In this document: piece after piece, positions 8,818 to 19,237 of the stretch
Layout of the letters: every line of letters begins with the position of its first letter
Position numbering within the stretch: position 1 is the stretch's first letter
From: Porticoccus sp041395745
GTDB taxonomy: Bacteria > Pseudomonadota > Gammaproteobacteria > Pseudomonadales > Porticoccaceae
DNA: 64,000 nucleotides
Reading direction: 5' to 3'
NCBI GenBank assembly: GCA_041395745.1
Contig: JAWKZV010000004.1
Location: 62,001 to 126,000 of the forward strand
The notes under the pieces: model-generated
What the model saw: only the letters and a program-made list of their open reading frames with translations
Databases searched by the model: none
What the model was told of the DNA's origin: nothing
Translations under genes and position numbers: made by a program

Positions 8818-8985
8818 TTATTTGATTTTCGCTTCCTTGTAGGGAACGTGCTTGCGTACCACCGGATCATACTTGCTGAACTCCAGCTTTTCGGGCTGGG
8901 TGCGCTTGTTCTTGGTGGTGGTGTAGTAGTGTCCGGTGCCAGCACTGGAAACCAGTTTGATTTTGTCGCGATTTGACTTGGCCAT
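8818..8985 (-). CDS. rpmG: 50S ribosomal protein L33
   Basis: 55 aa, beginning MAKSNRDKIKLVSSAGTGHY and ending in KEAKIK. It is a cysteine-free (C-minus) L33: no zinc-binding CxxC pairs are visible. Component of the large ribosomal subunit near the E site. It is 11 bp downstream of rpmB on the same strand, the conserved rpmB-rpmG pair. The upstream AAGGAGAAC is a good ribosome-binding site. Confidence 0.96.
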   Translation of the reverse strand: MAKSNRDKIKLVSSAGTGHYYTTTKNKRTQPEKLEFSKYDPVVRKHVPYKEAKIK

Positions 8986-8996
8986 GGTCGTTCTCC

Positions 8997-9233
8997 TTAA
9001 ACCTTCTCACCGCGCTTGCGAATGTCCGCCAGCACCTGTTCGATACCAACCTTGTCGATAATCCGCATACCCTTGGAGGAGATACGCAGTTTGACAAAGC
9101 GTTTCTCGGCCTCAACCCAGAAACGGTGAGTGTGCAGGTTCGGCTCAAACCGGCGGCGGGTTCTGTTTTTGGCGTGGGAAACGTTGTTTCCGGTCATCGG
9201 TTTTTTTCCGGTGACTTGACATACTCTGGACAT
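8997..9233 (-). CDS. rpmB: 50S ribosomal protein L28
   Basis: 78 aa, from MSRVCQVTGKKPMTGNNVSH, the exact family start and length. The open frame continues upstream to 9362, but that extension is not conserved sequence. Structural protein of the large subunit. First gene of rpmB-rpmG; the 180-bp space towards radC presumably holds the promoter. Confidence 0.97.
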   Translation of the reverse strand: MSRVCQVTGKKPMTGNNVSHAKNRTRRRFEPNLHTHRFWVEAEKRFVKLRISSKGMRIIDKVGIEQVLADIRKRGEKV

Positions 9234-9416
9234 TGCTTTGCCTCTGCTAACTGGCGCCACCAATCTCTGGCGAGCGCTTGAATCCTGGCTTTTGGGTAAC
9301 AGTCTACGGGGAAGGCCCCGCGAAGAGCCGCGTTTTATACCAGAAGGGAAACCTGAAATCAAACAAATTTCCTTAAATTGCAGCCAGTTCCGGCGTGCAA
9401 TCCGGCTTACAGTGAG

Positions 9417-10091
9417 TTACAGAACGCCGCGCTCCGACAGTGACGCCGTGCAACCCGCACCGACCACCAGATGATCGAGCACCCGTACATCCACCAACAG
9501 CAACGCTTCCCGGAGCTGGCGGGTAATATGCCGATCCGCTTCACTGGGCTCTGCCACCCCGGATGGATGGTTGTGAGCAAAAATCACCGCCGCTGCGTTG
9601 TGATGAAGAGCTCGCCGAACCACTTCCCGGGGATGCACGCTGGCACCGTCGACGGTGCCATAGAACAGCTTTTCCCAAGCGATCAGCCTGTGCTGGGCAT
9701 CCAGAAACAATGCGCCAAACACTTCCTGGTGACAGTGGCGCAGTTGGGCGAGTAGAAAATCAGCCACCGCCGTGGGGCTGGTAAATACATGCTCCCGTTG
9801 CAGCTGCTCGCTGAGGTGGCGCCGTCCAAGTTCCAGAACCGCCTGCAATTGCACATATTTCGCTTCACCCAGGCCCCGGGCAGCACAGAAACTCTGCTGA
9901 TCCGCAGACAGTAATGCCCCCAGATTGCCGAACTGCTGTAGCAATGCGCGGGCCAGATCCACCGCCGACGTCCCCGCGCAACCGGTGCGCAGAAAAATGG
10001 CCAGCAGCTCCGCATCCGAGAGGGACTCGGCACCCCTCGCCAACAGTTTTTCCCGGGGGCGTTCACCCTCCGGCCAGTCGCGAATCGACAT
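9417..10091 (-). CDS. radC: RadC-family JAB/MPN domain protein
   Basis: 224 aa. The N-terminal helix-hairpin-helix-like part (about 1-100) is followed by an MPN/JAMM domain whose metal site is visible as H173-x-H175 and D186 in HNHPSGVAEPSEAD. Despite the name, a role in recombinational repair has been withdrawn for the E. coli protein; the actual function is unknown. Divergent from coaBC, the common arrangement in gammaproteobacteria. Confidence 0.92.
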   Translation of the reverse strand: MSIRDWPEGERPREKLLARGAESLSDAELLAIFLRTGCAGTSAVDLARALLQQFGNLGALLSADQQSFCAARGLGEAKYVQLQAVLELGRRHLSEQLQREHVFTSPTAVADFLLAQLRHCHQEVFGALFLDAQHRLIAWEKLFYGTVDGASVHPREVVRRALHHNAAAVIFAHNHPSGVAEPSEADRHITRQLREALLLVDVRVLDHLVVGAGCTASLSERGVL

Positions 10092-10187
10092 AACACCTCC
10101 CTGTGTTTCCGATTATGTGAGTCCTGACTACGCAAACTTTTTACGCAGTGTTATCTTAGCCCCCACGCTAGATATTAAGGAAACCCC

Positions 10188-11387
10188 ATGCTGTCACTGG
10201 CCAATAAACGGATTCTACTGGGCGTGACTGGCGGTATCGCCGCCTACAAAAGCGCGGAGATCATCCGGCGGTTGCAGGACGCCGGCGCCAGTGTCCAGGT
10301 GGTCATGACCCATGCCGCCACCGAATTTATTACACCCCTGACCCTGCAGGCCCTATCAGGCAATCCGGTCCACCTGGAGCTGCTGGACACCGAAGCCGAG
10401 GCCGCCATGGGCCACATCCAGCTGGCCCGCTGGGCAGACGCCCTGCTGATCGCACCGGCCAGTGCCGACTTTATCGCCAAACTGGCCAACGGACAGGGCG
10501 ACGACCTGTTGTCAACGCTCTGTCTCGCCTGCCGCTCTCCCATGGCCATCGCACCCGCCATGAATCAGGGCATGTGGCGCAATCCGGCCACCCAGGCCAA
10601 CCTGGACAAGCTCCGCAACCGAGGCATGCACATCTTCGGACCCGCGGAAGGCAGCCAGGCCTGTGGCGATGTCGGCCCGGGGCGGATGAGCGAACCCGAG
10701 GATATCGTTGAACTCACCGCCGACATCTTTGAAACCGGCGCTCTGGCCGGCAGGAAAGTGGTAATCACCGCCGGTCCCACCCGCGAAGCCATCGACCCGG
10801 TGCGCTATATCAGCAACCACAGCTCCGGCAAAATGGGCTACGCCCTGGCGGAGGCCGCCGCCGAAGCCGGCGCTGAAACCGTGCTGATCAGCGGCCCGGT
10901 CAATCTGAACCCGCCGGATCGTGTGCGCATGATCGCCGTCACCAGCGCCGAGGAAATGTACCATGCCGCCCTGCAGGAGGCTGATGGTTGCCAGCTGTTT
11001 ATTGCCTCTGCCGCCGTCGCAGACTACCGACCAGTGCAACCCGCAGAGCAGAAAATCAAGAAAGATGCCGACCGCATGATTATCGAGCTGGTGAAAAACC
11101 CGGATATTGTCAGCGCTGTGGCAGCCCTGCCCAACAAACCTTTCACCGTGGGCTTTGCAGCGGAAACCGCCAATCTGGAAAATTACGCCCGCGGCAAGCT
11201 GGAAAGAAAAAACCTCGATCTGGTCATCGCCAATGATGTATCGGACCGCACCATCGGTTTCAACAGCGACGACAACGCTGTTTTGGTGGTTGAACTGAAG
11301 GGTTCAGAAGCCATTCCCAAAATCAATAAATCCATTCTGGCACGCCAGCTGATCGCCAAGATAGCTGACATGCTGACAGACCACTGA
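10188..11387 (+). CDS. coaBC: Bifunctional phosphopantothenoylcysteine decarboxylase / phosphopantothenate-cysteine ligase
   Basis: 399 aa. The CoaC half (1 to about 185) is an FMN-dependent decarboxylase: GVTGGIAAYKSAE near the N-terminus, active-site His at 76, PAMNQGMW (123-130), and the Cys at about 159 in SQACGDVGPGRM. The CoaB half (about 188-399) has ITAGPTREAIDPVRYISNHS and the dimer-interface Lys region. Makes 4'-phosphopantetheine in two steps of CoA synthesis; the later enzyme CoaD is also in this window. Followed after 8 bp by algC; dut, which often separates them in pseudomonads, is absent. Confidence 0.97.
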   Translation: MLSLANKRILLGVTGGIAAYKSAEIIRRLQDAGASVQVVMTHAATEFITPLTLQALSGNPVHLELLDTEAEAAMGHIQLARWADALLIAPASADFIAKLANGQGDDLLSTLCLACRSPMAIAPAMNQGMWRNPATQANLDKLRNRGMHIFGPAEGSQACGDVGPGRMSEPEDIVELTADIFETGALAGRKVVITAGPTREAIDPVRYISNHSSGKMGYALAEAAAEAGAETVLISGPVNLNPPDRVRMIAVTSAEEMYHAALQEADGCQLFIASAAVADYRPVQPAEQKIKKDADRMIIELVKNPDIVSAVAALPNKPFTVGFAAETANLENYARGKLERKNLDLVIANDVSDRTIGFNSDDNAVLVVELKGSEAIPKINKSILARQLIAKIADMLTDH

Positions 11388-11395
11388 GTAACACC

Positions 11396-13783
11396 ATGAC
11401 AAAACCCGAGACAAAACCCGGCGTCCTGCAAAAGCTCAAACATAATCAGCAGGTACTGGCGCTGGTGTTACTGCTAGTATTGGCCGCTGGCTTTGCTGCC
11501 TTCAAGTTGTATCACCAGATGATTGACAGCAGCAGGCGTCAACAGGCAATGGAGCTGGCCGCTCAATACGCACTTGACCAACAAAAGCTGGCAGACAAAT
11601 ACCTCACGGAACAACGCCAACAGATTGCGGAGCTGTCTCAGCGAGATGTATTCCAGGAAGCAGTCTTTTCTGACGACCAGCAAGAACTGGCCAGCGCCGA
11701 AGAACTTCTGCGGGAATGGGCTCCGGATTTACAGGACGCCTTGCTGCTGACTGCAAATGACCCTCGACTGATCGAACGGCACCATTACGCCGGCCAGCTG
11801 CTGGTGGCAAACACCCTCACTGGCAAGATAGAAGAACCAGCGGCAGCACTTATTGGTGGCAAGTGGCAATTGCTGTTCTGCTATCCGTTGAAAAATACAG
11901 AAGGAACTGTTGGCGGCGCACTGCTGGCCATCCTTTCACCGGAAAAGCTCACGGAATTGTTGCAGACAACCCCGGCAGCAAAACTGGGCACCACAGAGTT
12001 GGTACAAACTCGGTCTGGAGCCAAGGTTACAAGCTTTCTGAGCACAGGGAGCAAGTCCAGAGCTCTGGAACCGGTTAGCCGGAATCTGGCTTTCACCAAC
12101 TGGCAGCTGCGCTACAGCGGTGATGACCGCCTTATCAGCAACAGCCAGCCGTCCTATACCCTGTTTGCCGCCGTGCTACTGGTGTTACTGGCAGCCACAG
12201 CACTGGTGATCTACCTGATTTTGCGCTTCACTCCGCAAGTCCCTCGTAACAAGATCGCCAAAGCCAAAGCTGCCAAGATCCGGCATGATATTCCCCCGGA
12301 AGACCCTGTGGATGACGCTGGCGAATCATTCCTGGACATCATTCCCTCAACAACGGGCGTCGACAAAAGAACAGCCGATACCCCCGCCGAACAGGAAAAA
12401 TCGGACGACAGCCTGATTATCCCTCCAATAGTATTCCGGGATTACGATATTCGCGGCATCGCCAACCAGCAAATTTCCCCGACCTTTGCTAACCGCTTGG
12501 GCAGAGTCCTGGCCAATCGCGCTCTGGCATTGGGGGAGCATTCCCTGATCATCGGTCGGGACGGCCGGCAAACCAGCGAAGCGCTCTGTGCGGCACTGGC
12601 TCAGGGCATTATCGACAGCGGCTGCAACATCATTGATCTCGGCCCGGTGCCCACCCCCCTGCTCAACTTTGCCACACACCAGCTACAGCAGAGCGACTGT
12701 GGGGTGATGGTTACCGCCAGTCACAATCCCGCCGAATACAACGGCTTCAAGATGTTCTTCCAGCACCACGCACTCTGCGGTGAAGAAATTCGTGCCCTGG
12801 GCGATGAAATGTCCAGCGAGCCGCCCTCAAAATCGCAGGGGCAGCGTAACGATATGGATTTGTCCGGCGATTACATTCAGTCCATTGTTGCCGATATTGT
12901 TCCTGCCCAGGGGCTGAAGGTGATCCTCGACGCAGGCAACGGCATCGCCGGAGAACTGGGCGTACGGCTGCTGGAGGCCATCGGCTGCGATGTGATACCC
13001 CTCTACTGTGATGTGGACGGCACCTTCCCCAATCACGACCCCGACCCTTCCGTACCGGGTAACCTGGATGACCTGGTACTGTTTGTAAAGGATCAAGGCG
13101 CCGATCTGGGTATTGCCCTGGACGGTGACGGGGATCGGATTGTCGCTGTGTCTGCCAGCGGCCGCATTATCTGGCCGGATGAACTGCTGATGATCTTCGC
13201 CCGCGATGTGGTCTCTCGCCATCCTGGCGCTGATGTGGTGTTCGACATCAAGAGCACCCGTCGCCTCAACAGCCTGATCAGCAGCTATGGCGGCCGCCCG
13301 GTGATGTGGAAAACGGGGCACTCCCACATGTACAACAAGATCATCGAAAGCAAGGCACCTCTGGGTGGCGAATTCAGCGGACACATCTTCTTCCACGACC
13401 GCTGGCACGGCTTTGACGACGGCCTTTATGCCGCAGCCCGACTGATAGAGATCATCAACATTCGTGAGCAGGGCCTGGATGACATCATGGCCAGCTTTGA
13501 AACCCGGGTCGCCACACCGGAAATTCGTATCGATGTCAGCGAGGAAGCCAAATTCAATATCGTCGAACGCCTACGGGATAACGAAGCCTTCAAGGAGGGC
13601 AATGTCTGCACCATCGACGGAGTGAGAGTGGATTTTCCGAAAGCATGGGGACTGGTACGTGCCTCAAATACCGGCCCGGCACTGACCCTCCGTTTCGAGG
13701 CGGATTCCAATGAAACCCTGGAGAAAATCCAGTCGCTTTTCCGGCAGCAACTTCGTAGCATAGACAGCAACCTCACGTTTTAA
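11396..13783 (+). CDS. algC: Membrane-anchored phosphomannomutase/phosphoglucomutase AlgC
   Basis: 795 aa, far longer than the 460-aa catalytic enzyme. Residues 1-345 form an added module: TM 18-38, a helical/extracytoplasmic segment (about 40-250), TM 254-277 and a charged linker. The mutase begins near 345 (FRDYDIRG) and has the phospho-Ser in VTASHNP (S442), the metal loop DGDGDR, the sugar loop GGEFSGH and the phosphate site RASNTGP. It interconverts hexose 1- and 6-phosphates for LPS and exopolysaccharide. The two TMs with an intervening domain look like a CHASE- or Cache-type input domain, but I cannot assign it. Lies between coaBC and argB. Confidence 0.93.
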   Translation: MTKPETKPGVLQKLKHNQQVLALVLLLVLAAGFAAFKLYHQMIDSSRRQQAMELAAQYALDQQKLADKYLTEQRQQIAELSQRDVFQEAVFSDDQQELASAEELLREWAPDLQDALLLTANDPRLIERHHYAGQLLVANTLTGKIEEPAAALIGGKWQLLFCYPLKNTEGTVGGALLAILSPEKLTELLQTTPAAKLGTTELVQTRSGAKVTSFLSTGSKSRALEPVSRNLAFTNWQLRYSGDDRLISNSQPSYTLFAAVLLVLLAATALVIYLILRFTPQVPRNKIAKAKAAKIRHDIPPEDPVDDAGESFLDIIPSTTGVDKRTADTPAEQEKSDDSLIIPPIVFRDYDIRGIANQQISPTFANRLGRVLANRALALGEHSLIIGRDGRQTSEALCAALAQGIIDSGCNIIDLGPVPTPLLNFATHQLQQSDCGVMVTASHNPAEYNGFKMFFQHHALCGEEIRALGDEMSSEPPSKSQGQRNDMDLSGDYIQSIVADIVPAQGLKVILDAGNGIAGELGVRLLEAIGCDVIPLYCDVDGTFPNHDPDPSVPGNLDDLVLFVKDQGADLGIALDGDGDRIVAVSASGRIIWPDELLMIFARDVVSRHPGADVVFDIKSTRRLNSLISSYGGRPVMWKTGHSHMYNKIIESKAPLGGEFSGHIFFHDRWHGFDDGLYAAARLIEIINIREQGLDDIMASFETRVATPEIRIDVSEEAKFNIVERLRDNEAFKEGNVCTIDGVRVDFPKAWGLVRASNTGPALTLRFEADSNETLEKIQSLFRQQLRSIDSNLTF

Positions 13784-13812
13784 CCCCAACAAAAAAAGCT
13801 ACAGGAATCTCA

Positions 13813-14715
13813 ATGTCGCTAACCCGTGAAGCCGCCGCCAACACCGCGAAGGTGTTGTCAGAGGCACTGCCTTATATTCAGCGTTTTACCGGCAAAACCA
13901 TCGTCGTCAAATTCGGCGGCAACGCCATGGAGGGCGAACAGCTCAAAGCCAGCTTCGCCCGGGATATCGTGATGATGAAACTGGTGGGCATGAACCCCGT
14001 GGTGGTTCACGGCGGCGGCCCCCAGATCGGCGATCTGCTCAATAAATTGCAAATCGAATCCCATTTCGTCAACGGCATGCGCGTCACCGACAGCAAGACC
14101 ATGGATGTAGTGGAAATGGTTCTGGGCGGCACCGTCAACAAGGAGATCGTCAACCTGATCCACCATGCGGGCGGCAAGGCCGTAGGCATCACCGGTAAGG
14201 ACGGTCAGCTGATTATGGCGCGCAAACTCAAGGTCACCCATCGCACCCCGGAGATGGAAGCGCCGGAGATCATCGATATCGGTCATGTCGGAGAAGTGGA
14301 GTCCATCAATACCGGCGTGATTGACATGCTCACCAACAGCGATTTTATTCCGGTGATCGCCCCGATCGGCGTGGATGCCCAGGGCAATTCCTACAACATC
14401 AACGCCGACCTGGTGGCCGGCAAGATAGCCGAAGTGCTGAAGGCGGAAAAACTGATGCTGCTGACCAACGTCGCCGGCCTGCAGGACAAGAATGGCGAGG
14501 TGCTTACCGGGCTGTCCACCCAACAGGTGGATGCACTGATTGCCGACGGCACCATCTACGGTGGCATGCTGCCGAAAATCCAGTGCGCCCTCGACGCGGT
14601 CAAAGGCGGCACCAAGAGCGCCCACATCATCGACGGCAGGGTCAATCACGCCACCCTACTGGAAATTTTCACTGACCAGGGCGTCGGCACCCTGATCACC
14701 AATGCGAACGGATAA
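13813..14715 (+). CDS. argB: Acetylglutamate kinase
   Basis: 300 aa, amino-acid kinase fold. VVKFGGNAM (about 35-43) and VVHGGGPQIGDLL (about 65-77) form the ATP and substrate sites. It phosphorylates N-acetylglutamate, the second step of arginine synthesis. The extra N-terminal helix (about 1-20, before YIQRFTGKTIVVK) is characteristic of hexameric, arginine-inhibited enzymes; feedback inhibition is inferred from that. It follows algC by 29 bp and precedes slmA by 5 bp. Confidence 0.96.
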   Translation: MSLTREAAANTAKVLSEALPYIQRFTGKTIVVKFGGNAMEGEQLKASFARDIVMMKLVGMNPVVVHGGGPQIGDLLNKLQIESHFVNGMRVTDSKTMDVVEMVLGGTVNKEIVNLIHHAGGKAVGITGKDGQLIMARKLKVTHRTPEMEAPEIIDIGHVGEVESINTGVIDMLTNSDFIPVIAPIGVDAQGNSYNINADLVAGKIAEVLKAEKLMLLTNVAGLQDKNGEVLTGLSTQQVDALIADGTIYGGMLPKIQCALDAVKGGTKSAHIIDGRVNHATLLEIFTDQGVGTLITNANG

Positions 14716-14720
14716 CGCCA

Positions 14721-15308
14721 GTGACCACCGACACAACCTCCCGCAAACAGCAGATACTCCAGTCACTGGCGCGCATGCTGGAAGCCACCCCTGGCGGCCG
14801 CATCACTACTGCGGCCCTGGCGGCAGAAGTCGGAGTTTCGGAGGCGGCGCTGTACCGCCACTTTCCCAGCAAGACCAGGATGTACGAGGGCCTTATCGAT
14901 TTTATCGAGGAAACCCTGTTTAGCCGCGTGCGCACGATCGTTGCCGAAGAACCGGACACCGCGGCACGCTGCTATCGCATTCTCACCCTGCTGCTGACCT
15001 TTGCCGAACGCAATCCGGGCATTACCCGCCTGCTCACCGGAGACGCACTGACCGGCGAAACCGACCGGCTGCACAAGCGCATCCAGCAACTGTTCGATCG
15101 GCTGGAAACCCAGCTGAAGCAGATTCTCAGGGAAGGGGAAATGACGGAGAAGTTGCGGCTGGCCACCACCGTGACAGCCGCAGCCAATTTCATTCTGTCG
15201 CTGGCGGAGGGCCGGATCAGCCAGTTCGTCAGGAGCGGCTTCACCCGCCCCCCCACCGAGAACTGGCAGGAACAGTGGGCGGTGGCTTCAGCGGTATTTA
15301 TTCGCTAG
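14721..15308 (+). CDS. slmA: Nucleoid occlusion factor SlmA
   Basis: 195-aa TetR-fold protein. The helix-turn-helix (about residues 30-50) contains AEVGVSEAALYRHFPSKTR, which matches SlmA. SlmA binds specific DNA sites and blocks FtsZ rings over the chromosome. It starts with GTG 14721, 5 bp after argB. Its 3' end overlaps the convergent DUF4124 gene by 11 bp. Confidence 0.9.
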   Translation: MTTDTTSRKQQILQSLARMLEATPGGRITTAALAAEVGVSEAALYRHFPSKTRMYEGLIDFIEETLFSRVRTIVAEEPDTAARCYRILTLLLTFAERNPGITRLLTGDALTGETDRLHKRIQQLFDRLETQLKQILREGEMTEKLRLATTVTAAANFILSLAEGRISQFVRSGFTRPPTENWQEQWAVASAVFIR

Positions 15309-15924
15309 CGCGTTTCGCCGTCAATTCGGTGAAGCGGTCTGCATAGCGCTGATAGCGCAACTCCATTCCGCGGTACTCGGCACGACGCAATTCCATCATC
15401 TGTTCAGCATCGCGCTGGGCCAACAATACGCCATCGATATTTTTCAGTAATGAATCTGGCAGCGTTTCACCGTTGAATTGGTATTGTGCCGCCCGCTCAC
15501 GAAATTGCTGTAACTGGCGCTGATTTTTGGCCATGTTCGACTCGATGATGTCTATCTCGCGGGCCAGCTGCTCCAGGCGCCGGACTCCGGCACCCTGCAA
15601 TTCATTCAGGGAACTGTAGCTGCGCAACAGCATCTGGTCTTCCTCAAGCTGCCTGGCGACCTCAGCTGTGGAAACCGCTGACTGCTCGGCAGATTCGGTC
15701 TTCTCCACTTGCGGCGGAACCACTTCCTCGACACGGCCGCTTTCGGTAATTATTTCGTAACCCTTGGGGATATATTGCGGGGGAACCTGGTGATCAATAA
15801 CCAGGTTGCCCTCACTGTTTCGATAGCGGTAAAGATTGCCCGCCTCTGTTAACATAGGCGCCAGGCAAAGCAGTAATCCGGCCATTGCACCAATGGATTT
15901 GTAGATAGTTCTGGCGTTTGTCAC
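15298..15924 (-). CDS. DUF4124 exported protein with coiled coil
   Basis: About 208 aa from GTG 15924. There is a hydrophobic signal segment (about 8-28), then a short DUF4124 module beginning NLYRYRNSEGNLVIDHQVPP, then a long Glu/Gln/Arg-rich coiled coil (about 85-200). The frame is open to 16026, but the GTG with GGGG just upstream gives a normal signal peptide. DUF4124 proteins are periplasmic or envelope-associated with no established function. Converges on slmA with an 11-bp overlap; divergent from the Crc-like gene. Confidence 0.7.
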   Translation of the reverse strand: MTNARTIYKSIGAMAGLLLCLAPMLTEAGNLYRYRNSEGNLVIDHQVPPQYIPKGYEIITESGRVEEVVPPQVEKTESAEQSAVSTAEVARQLEEDQMLLRSYSSLNELQGAGVRRLEQLAREIDIIESNMAKNQRQLQQFRERAAQYQFNGETLPDSLLKNIDGVLLAQRDAEQMMELRRAEYRGMELRYQRYADRFTELTAKRASE

Positions 15925-16040
15925 TAATACACCCCGGCCCTTACGAATCCCTATCCCGGTTTCTTTCACAGAGCCCGGACCTGTATTCATCAAATTCTGC
16001 TTGCCGGTTATCATACACCCTCCCAAAACAAGGGGCGATA

Positions 16041-16817
16041 ATGCGCATTATCAGTCTTGCCGTCGACGGCATTGAACAGGCAACGAAGCAGGGACTCTTC
16101 CAGTGGCTGGCGTCCCAGGATGCGCACGTCATCTGCCTGCAGGATTTGCGCGCGCCCGCCTACGAGCTGGAACAGCGCCGCGAATACGAGCTGGACGGTT
16201 TCTTCAGCTATTTCTTCGATGCTTCTGACCCCGCCGACAACGGCGTCGCCATCTACACCCGCGACATGCCCAAGGCCATCATGTACGGCTTTGGCGCCAG
16301 CAATGGCGAAGACATGCAGGGCCGTTACCTGCAAGCGGATTTCGATCGGGTGAGCATCTGTTCCATGCTGGCACCTCAAGCGGTTGCCGAAACCAAGAGC
16401 CAGGAGCGCAAGGAACGGTTTTTCCGCGACCTGCTAAACCACATGAACAAGATCAGCCACAAACGGCGGGATTACATTTTCTGTGGCAACTGGAATATCG
16501 CTCACCGCGACGCCGACGTCGGCGATCCCAAGGTCTGCCAACAGTTGTCCGGATTCCTCCCTGAAGAGAGGCAGACCCTCAGCCAGCTGTACAACGGCAT
16601 CGGTTATACCGATGCCTTCCGGCTCTACAACAGTGAGGGTGACGAATTCACCAGTTGGCCCTCGGGCGAAGTGGGCGAGGGTTGCGGCTGGCGCACCGAC
16701 CTGCAGGTTGTCTCCAACAGCTTGCGCACTAAGGTGGAATACGCTGTGCTCTACAAGGCAAAAACCTTTTCCAGCCACCTGCCCGTTATCGTCGATTACG
16801 ACATGGAATCACTCTGA
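16041..16817 (+). CDS. crc: Crc-like protein (degenerate exonuclease III fold)
   Basis: 258 aa of the endonuclease/exonuclease/phosphatase fold. Catalytic positions of exonuclease III are replaced: the N-terminal NxNG becomes AVDG, ICLQE becomes ICLQD, GDxN becomes GNWN, and the final SDH becomes SSH. The same pattern of loss typifies Pseudomonas Crc, which acts with Hfq to repress catabolic mRNAs rather than cutting DNA. Start ATG 16041 gives MRIISLAVDGI, matching Crc. In pseudomonads crc neighbours pyrE; here it neighbours a DUF4124 gene. It may be annotated elsewhere as an exodeoxyribonuclease III. Confidence 0.78.
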   Translation: MRIISLAVDGIEQATKQGLFQWLASQDAHVICLQDLRAPAYELEQRREYELDGFFSYFFDASDPADNGVAIYTRDMPKAIMYGFGASNGEDMQGRYLQADFDRVSICSMLAPQAVAETKSQERKERFFRDLLNHMNKISHKRRDYIFCGNWNIAHRDADVGDPKVCQQLSGFLPEERQTLSQLYNGIGYTDAFRLYNSEGDEFTSWPSGEVGEGCGWRTDLQVVSNSLRTKVEYAVLYKAKTFSSHLPVIVDYDMESL

Positions 16818-16930
16818 CCGGGGCCCGCAGTTTAGCTGTGGATGATCTCCTTGCACCCGTTGGTTGCACTGACGTCCGCCCCTCTTTAGACTGCCGCAAA
16901 CCCCATTAGCCAGGAGCTGCAAGCCCGTCA

Positions 16931-18084
<1,154 letters not shown>

Positions 18085-18088
<4 letters not shown>

Positions 18089-18681
18089 TCAGCCGTATCG
18101 ACCTGGACATCATCCCCCAGTGGATAGCTCCGTCGAGCCGGGTTCTCGATCTCGGCTGCGGTGACGGCACCCTGTTGCAGATGCTCAAGCAACAGAAGGG
18201 CGTCGAAGGCTACGGGCTGGAAATCGACCCCGACAAGATCACCAACTGCATTGCCCGCGGGGTAAATGTGGTGGAAGCCGACCTGGACAAGGGTCTCACC
18301 CAGTTTACTGACAAAAGCTTCGACACGGTGGTGATGACCCAGGCGCTGCAGGCAATGCGCTTTCCACACCTGGTGCTGGATGAAATGTTGCGCGTGGGCA
18401 AGGAGTGCATCATCACCTTCCCCAATTTCGGCAACTGGCGAGCCCGTTTTTACCTGCTCACCCGTGGGCGTATGCCGGTGACCAAACAGCTGACCTACCA
18501 GTGGTACGACACCCCCAACATTCACTTCTGTACGGTCGATGATTTCGAGGCCCTTTGCGTCGAAAAGGGCATCCGCACCCTGCACCGCGAGTTTGTTGCG
18601 GCGCGCCTGCCAGACCGGCAGATCAAGGGAATTTGGCCTAATCTGTTTAGTGAAACCGCCATCTATCATTTGAGTAAATAA
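18085..18681 (+). CDS. metW: Methionine biosynthesis protein MetW
   Basis: 198-aa class I methyltransferase fold with SAM loop VLDLGCGDGTLL (about 22-33) and MetW-specific ITFPNFGNWRAR. MetW is always linked to metX and, where tested, supports its homoserine acylation; the methyltransferase activity is unproven. ATG 18085 overlaps the metX stop, which decides the start. Followed 38 bp later by the DUF4426 gene. Confidence 0.94.
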
Positions 18682-18719
18682 CGTTGTTTAGGGTGCGGTA
18701 ACGTTACGAGGGACTGATC

Positions 18720-19160
18720 ATGAAACAGTACAGATTTGTTTGGCTGGCCGCCCTGGCGCTGCTCGCCCTGTCCGTGCAGGCGGACGACAAACCCTATAAG
18801 GAATTTGGCGATATCAAGGTGTTCTACAGCGCCTTTAACAGCAGCTTTGTGCAACCCGAGATCGCCGATGCCCACAAAATCGTACGCGGCAAGGACCGCG
18901 GCCTCGTCAATATCGCGGTGCTGCGCGACGGCAAATCTGGCGGCACCACCGCGCTAGTCAAGGGCACCGTCACCAACATCATCGCCCAGCAACAAACCCT
19001 GGCATTTTTTGAGGTGCGCGAAGGTGATACGGTTTATTACCTGGCGCCATTCCGCATCGACAACGAGGACTATCTGACCTTCAAGATCGAGGTGACACCG
19101 GACCCGAACCAGCCTCCCCTGTCCCTGACGTTCCAGAAAACCCTCTATCAGGACGACTGA
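18720..19160 (+). CDS. DUF4426 secreted protein
   Basis: 146 aa. An N-terminal signal peptide (about 1-21, cut after VQA) is followed by a beta-rich domain typical of DUF4426 (EFGDIKVFYSAFNSSF). Function unknown. The gene sits between metXW and rdgB here as in pseudomonads and many marine gammaproteobacteria, so linkage is conserved, but the link to methionine or nucleotide metabolism is not understood. A GC-rich hairpin follows at 19180-19201. Confidence 0.85.
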   Translation: MKQYRFVWLAALALLALSVQADDKPYKEFGDIKVFYSAFNSSFVQPEIADAHKIVRGKDRGLVNIAVLRDGKSGGTTALVKGTVTNIIAQQQTLAFFEVREGDTVYYLAPFRIDNEDYLTFKIEVTPDPNQPPLSLTFQKTLYQDD

Positions 19161-19179
19161 TCATCCCTCACTCTGTACT

Positions 19180-19201
19180 GACCGCCCCGCTGCGGGCGGT
19201 C
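19180..19201 (+). terminator. Weak hairpin terminator before rdgB
   Basis: GACCGCCC and GGGCGGTC form an 8-bp perfect stem with a 6-base loop, followed by GTCATTT rather than a full T run. Partial termination at most. Confidence 0.45.
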
Positions 19202-19237
19202 GTCATTTAACCAACACAGCCACAGGTATTCCGATTG

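Noticed and set aside
13858..14649. 263-codon antisense frame inside argB
   Set aside because: Shadow of argB; His-rich composition comes from reverse-complement codons.
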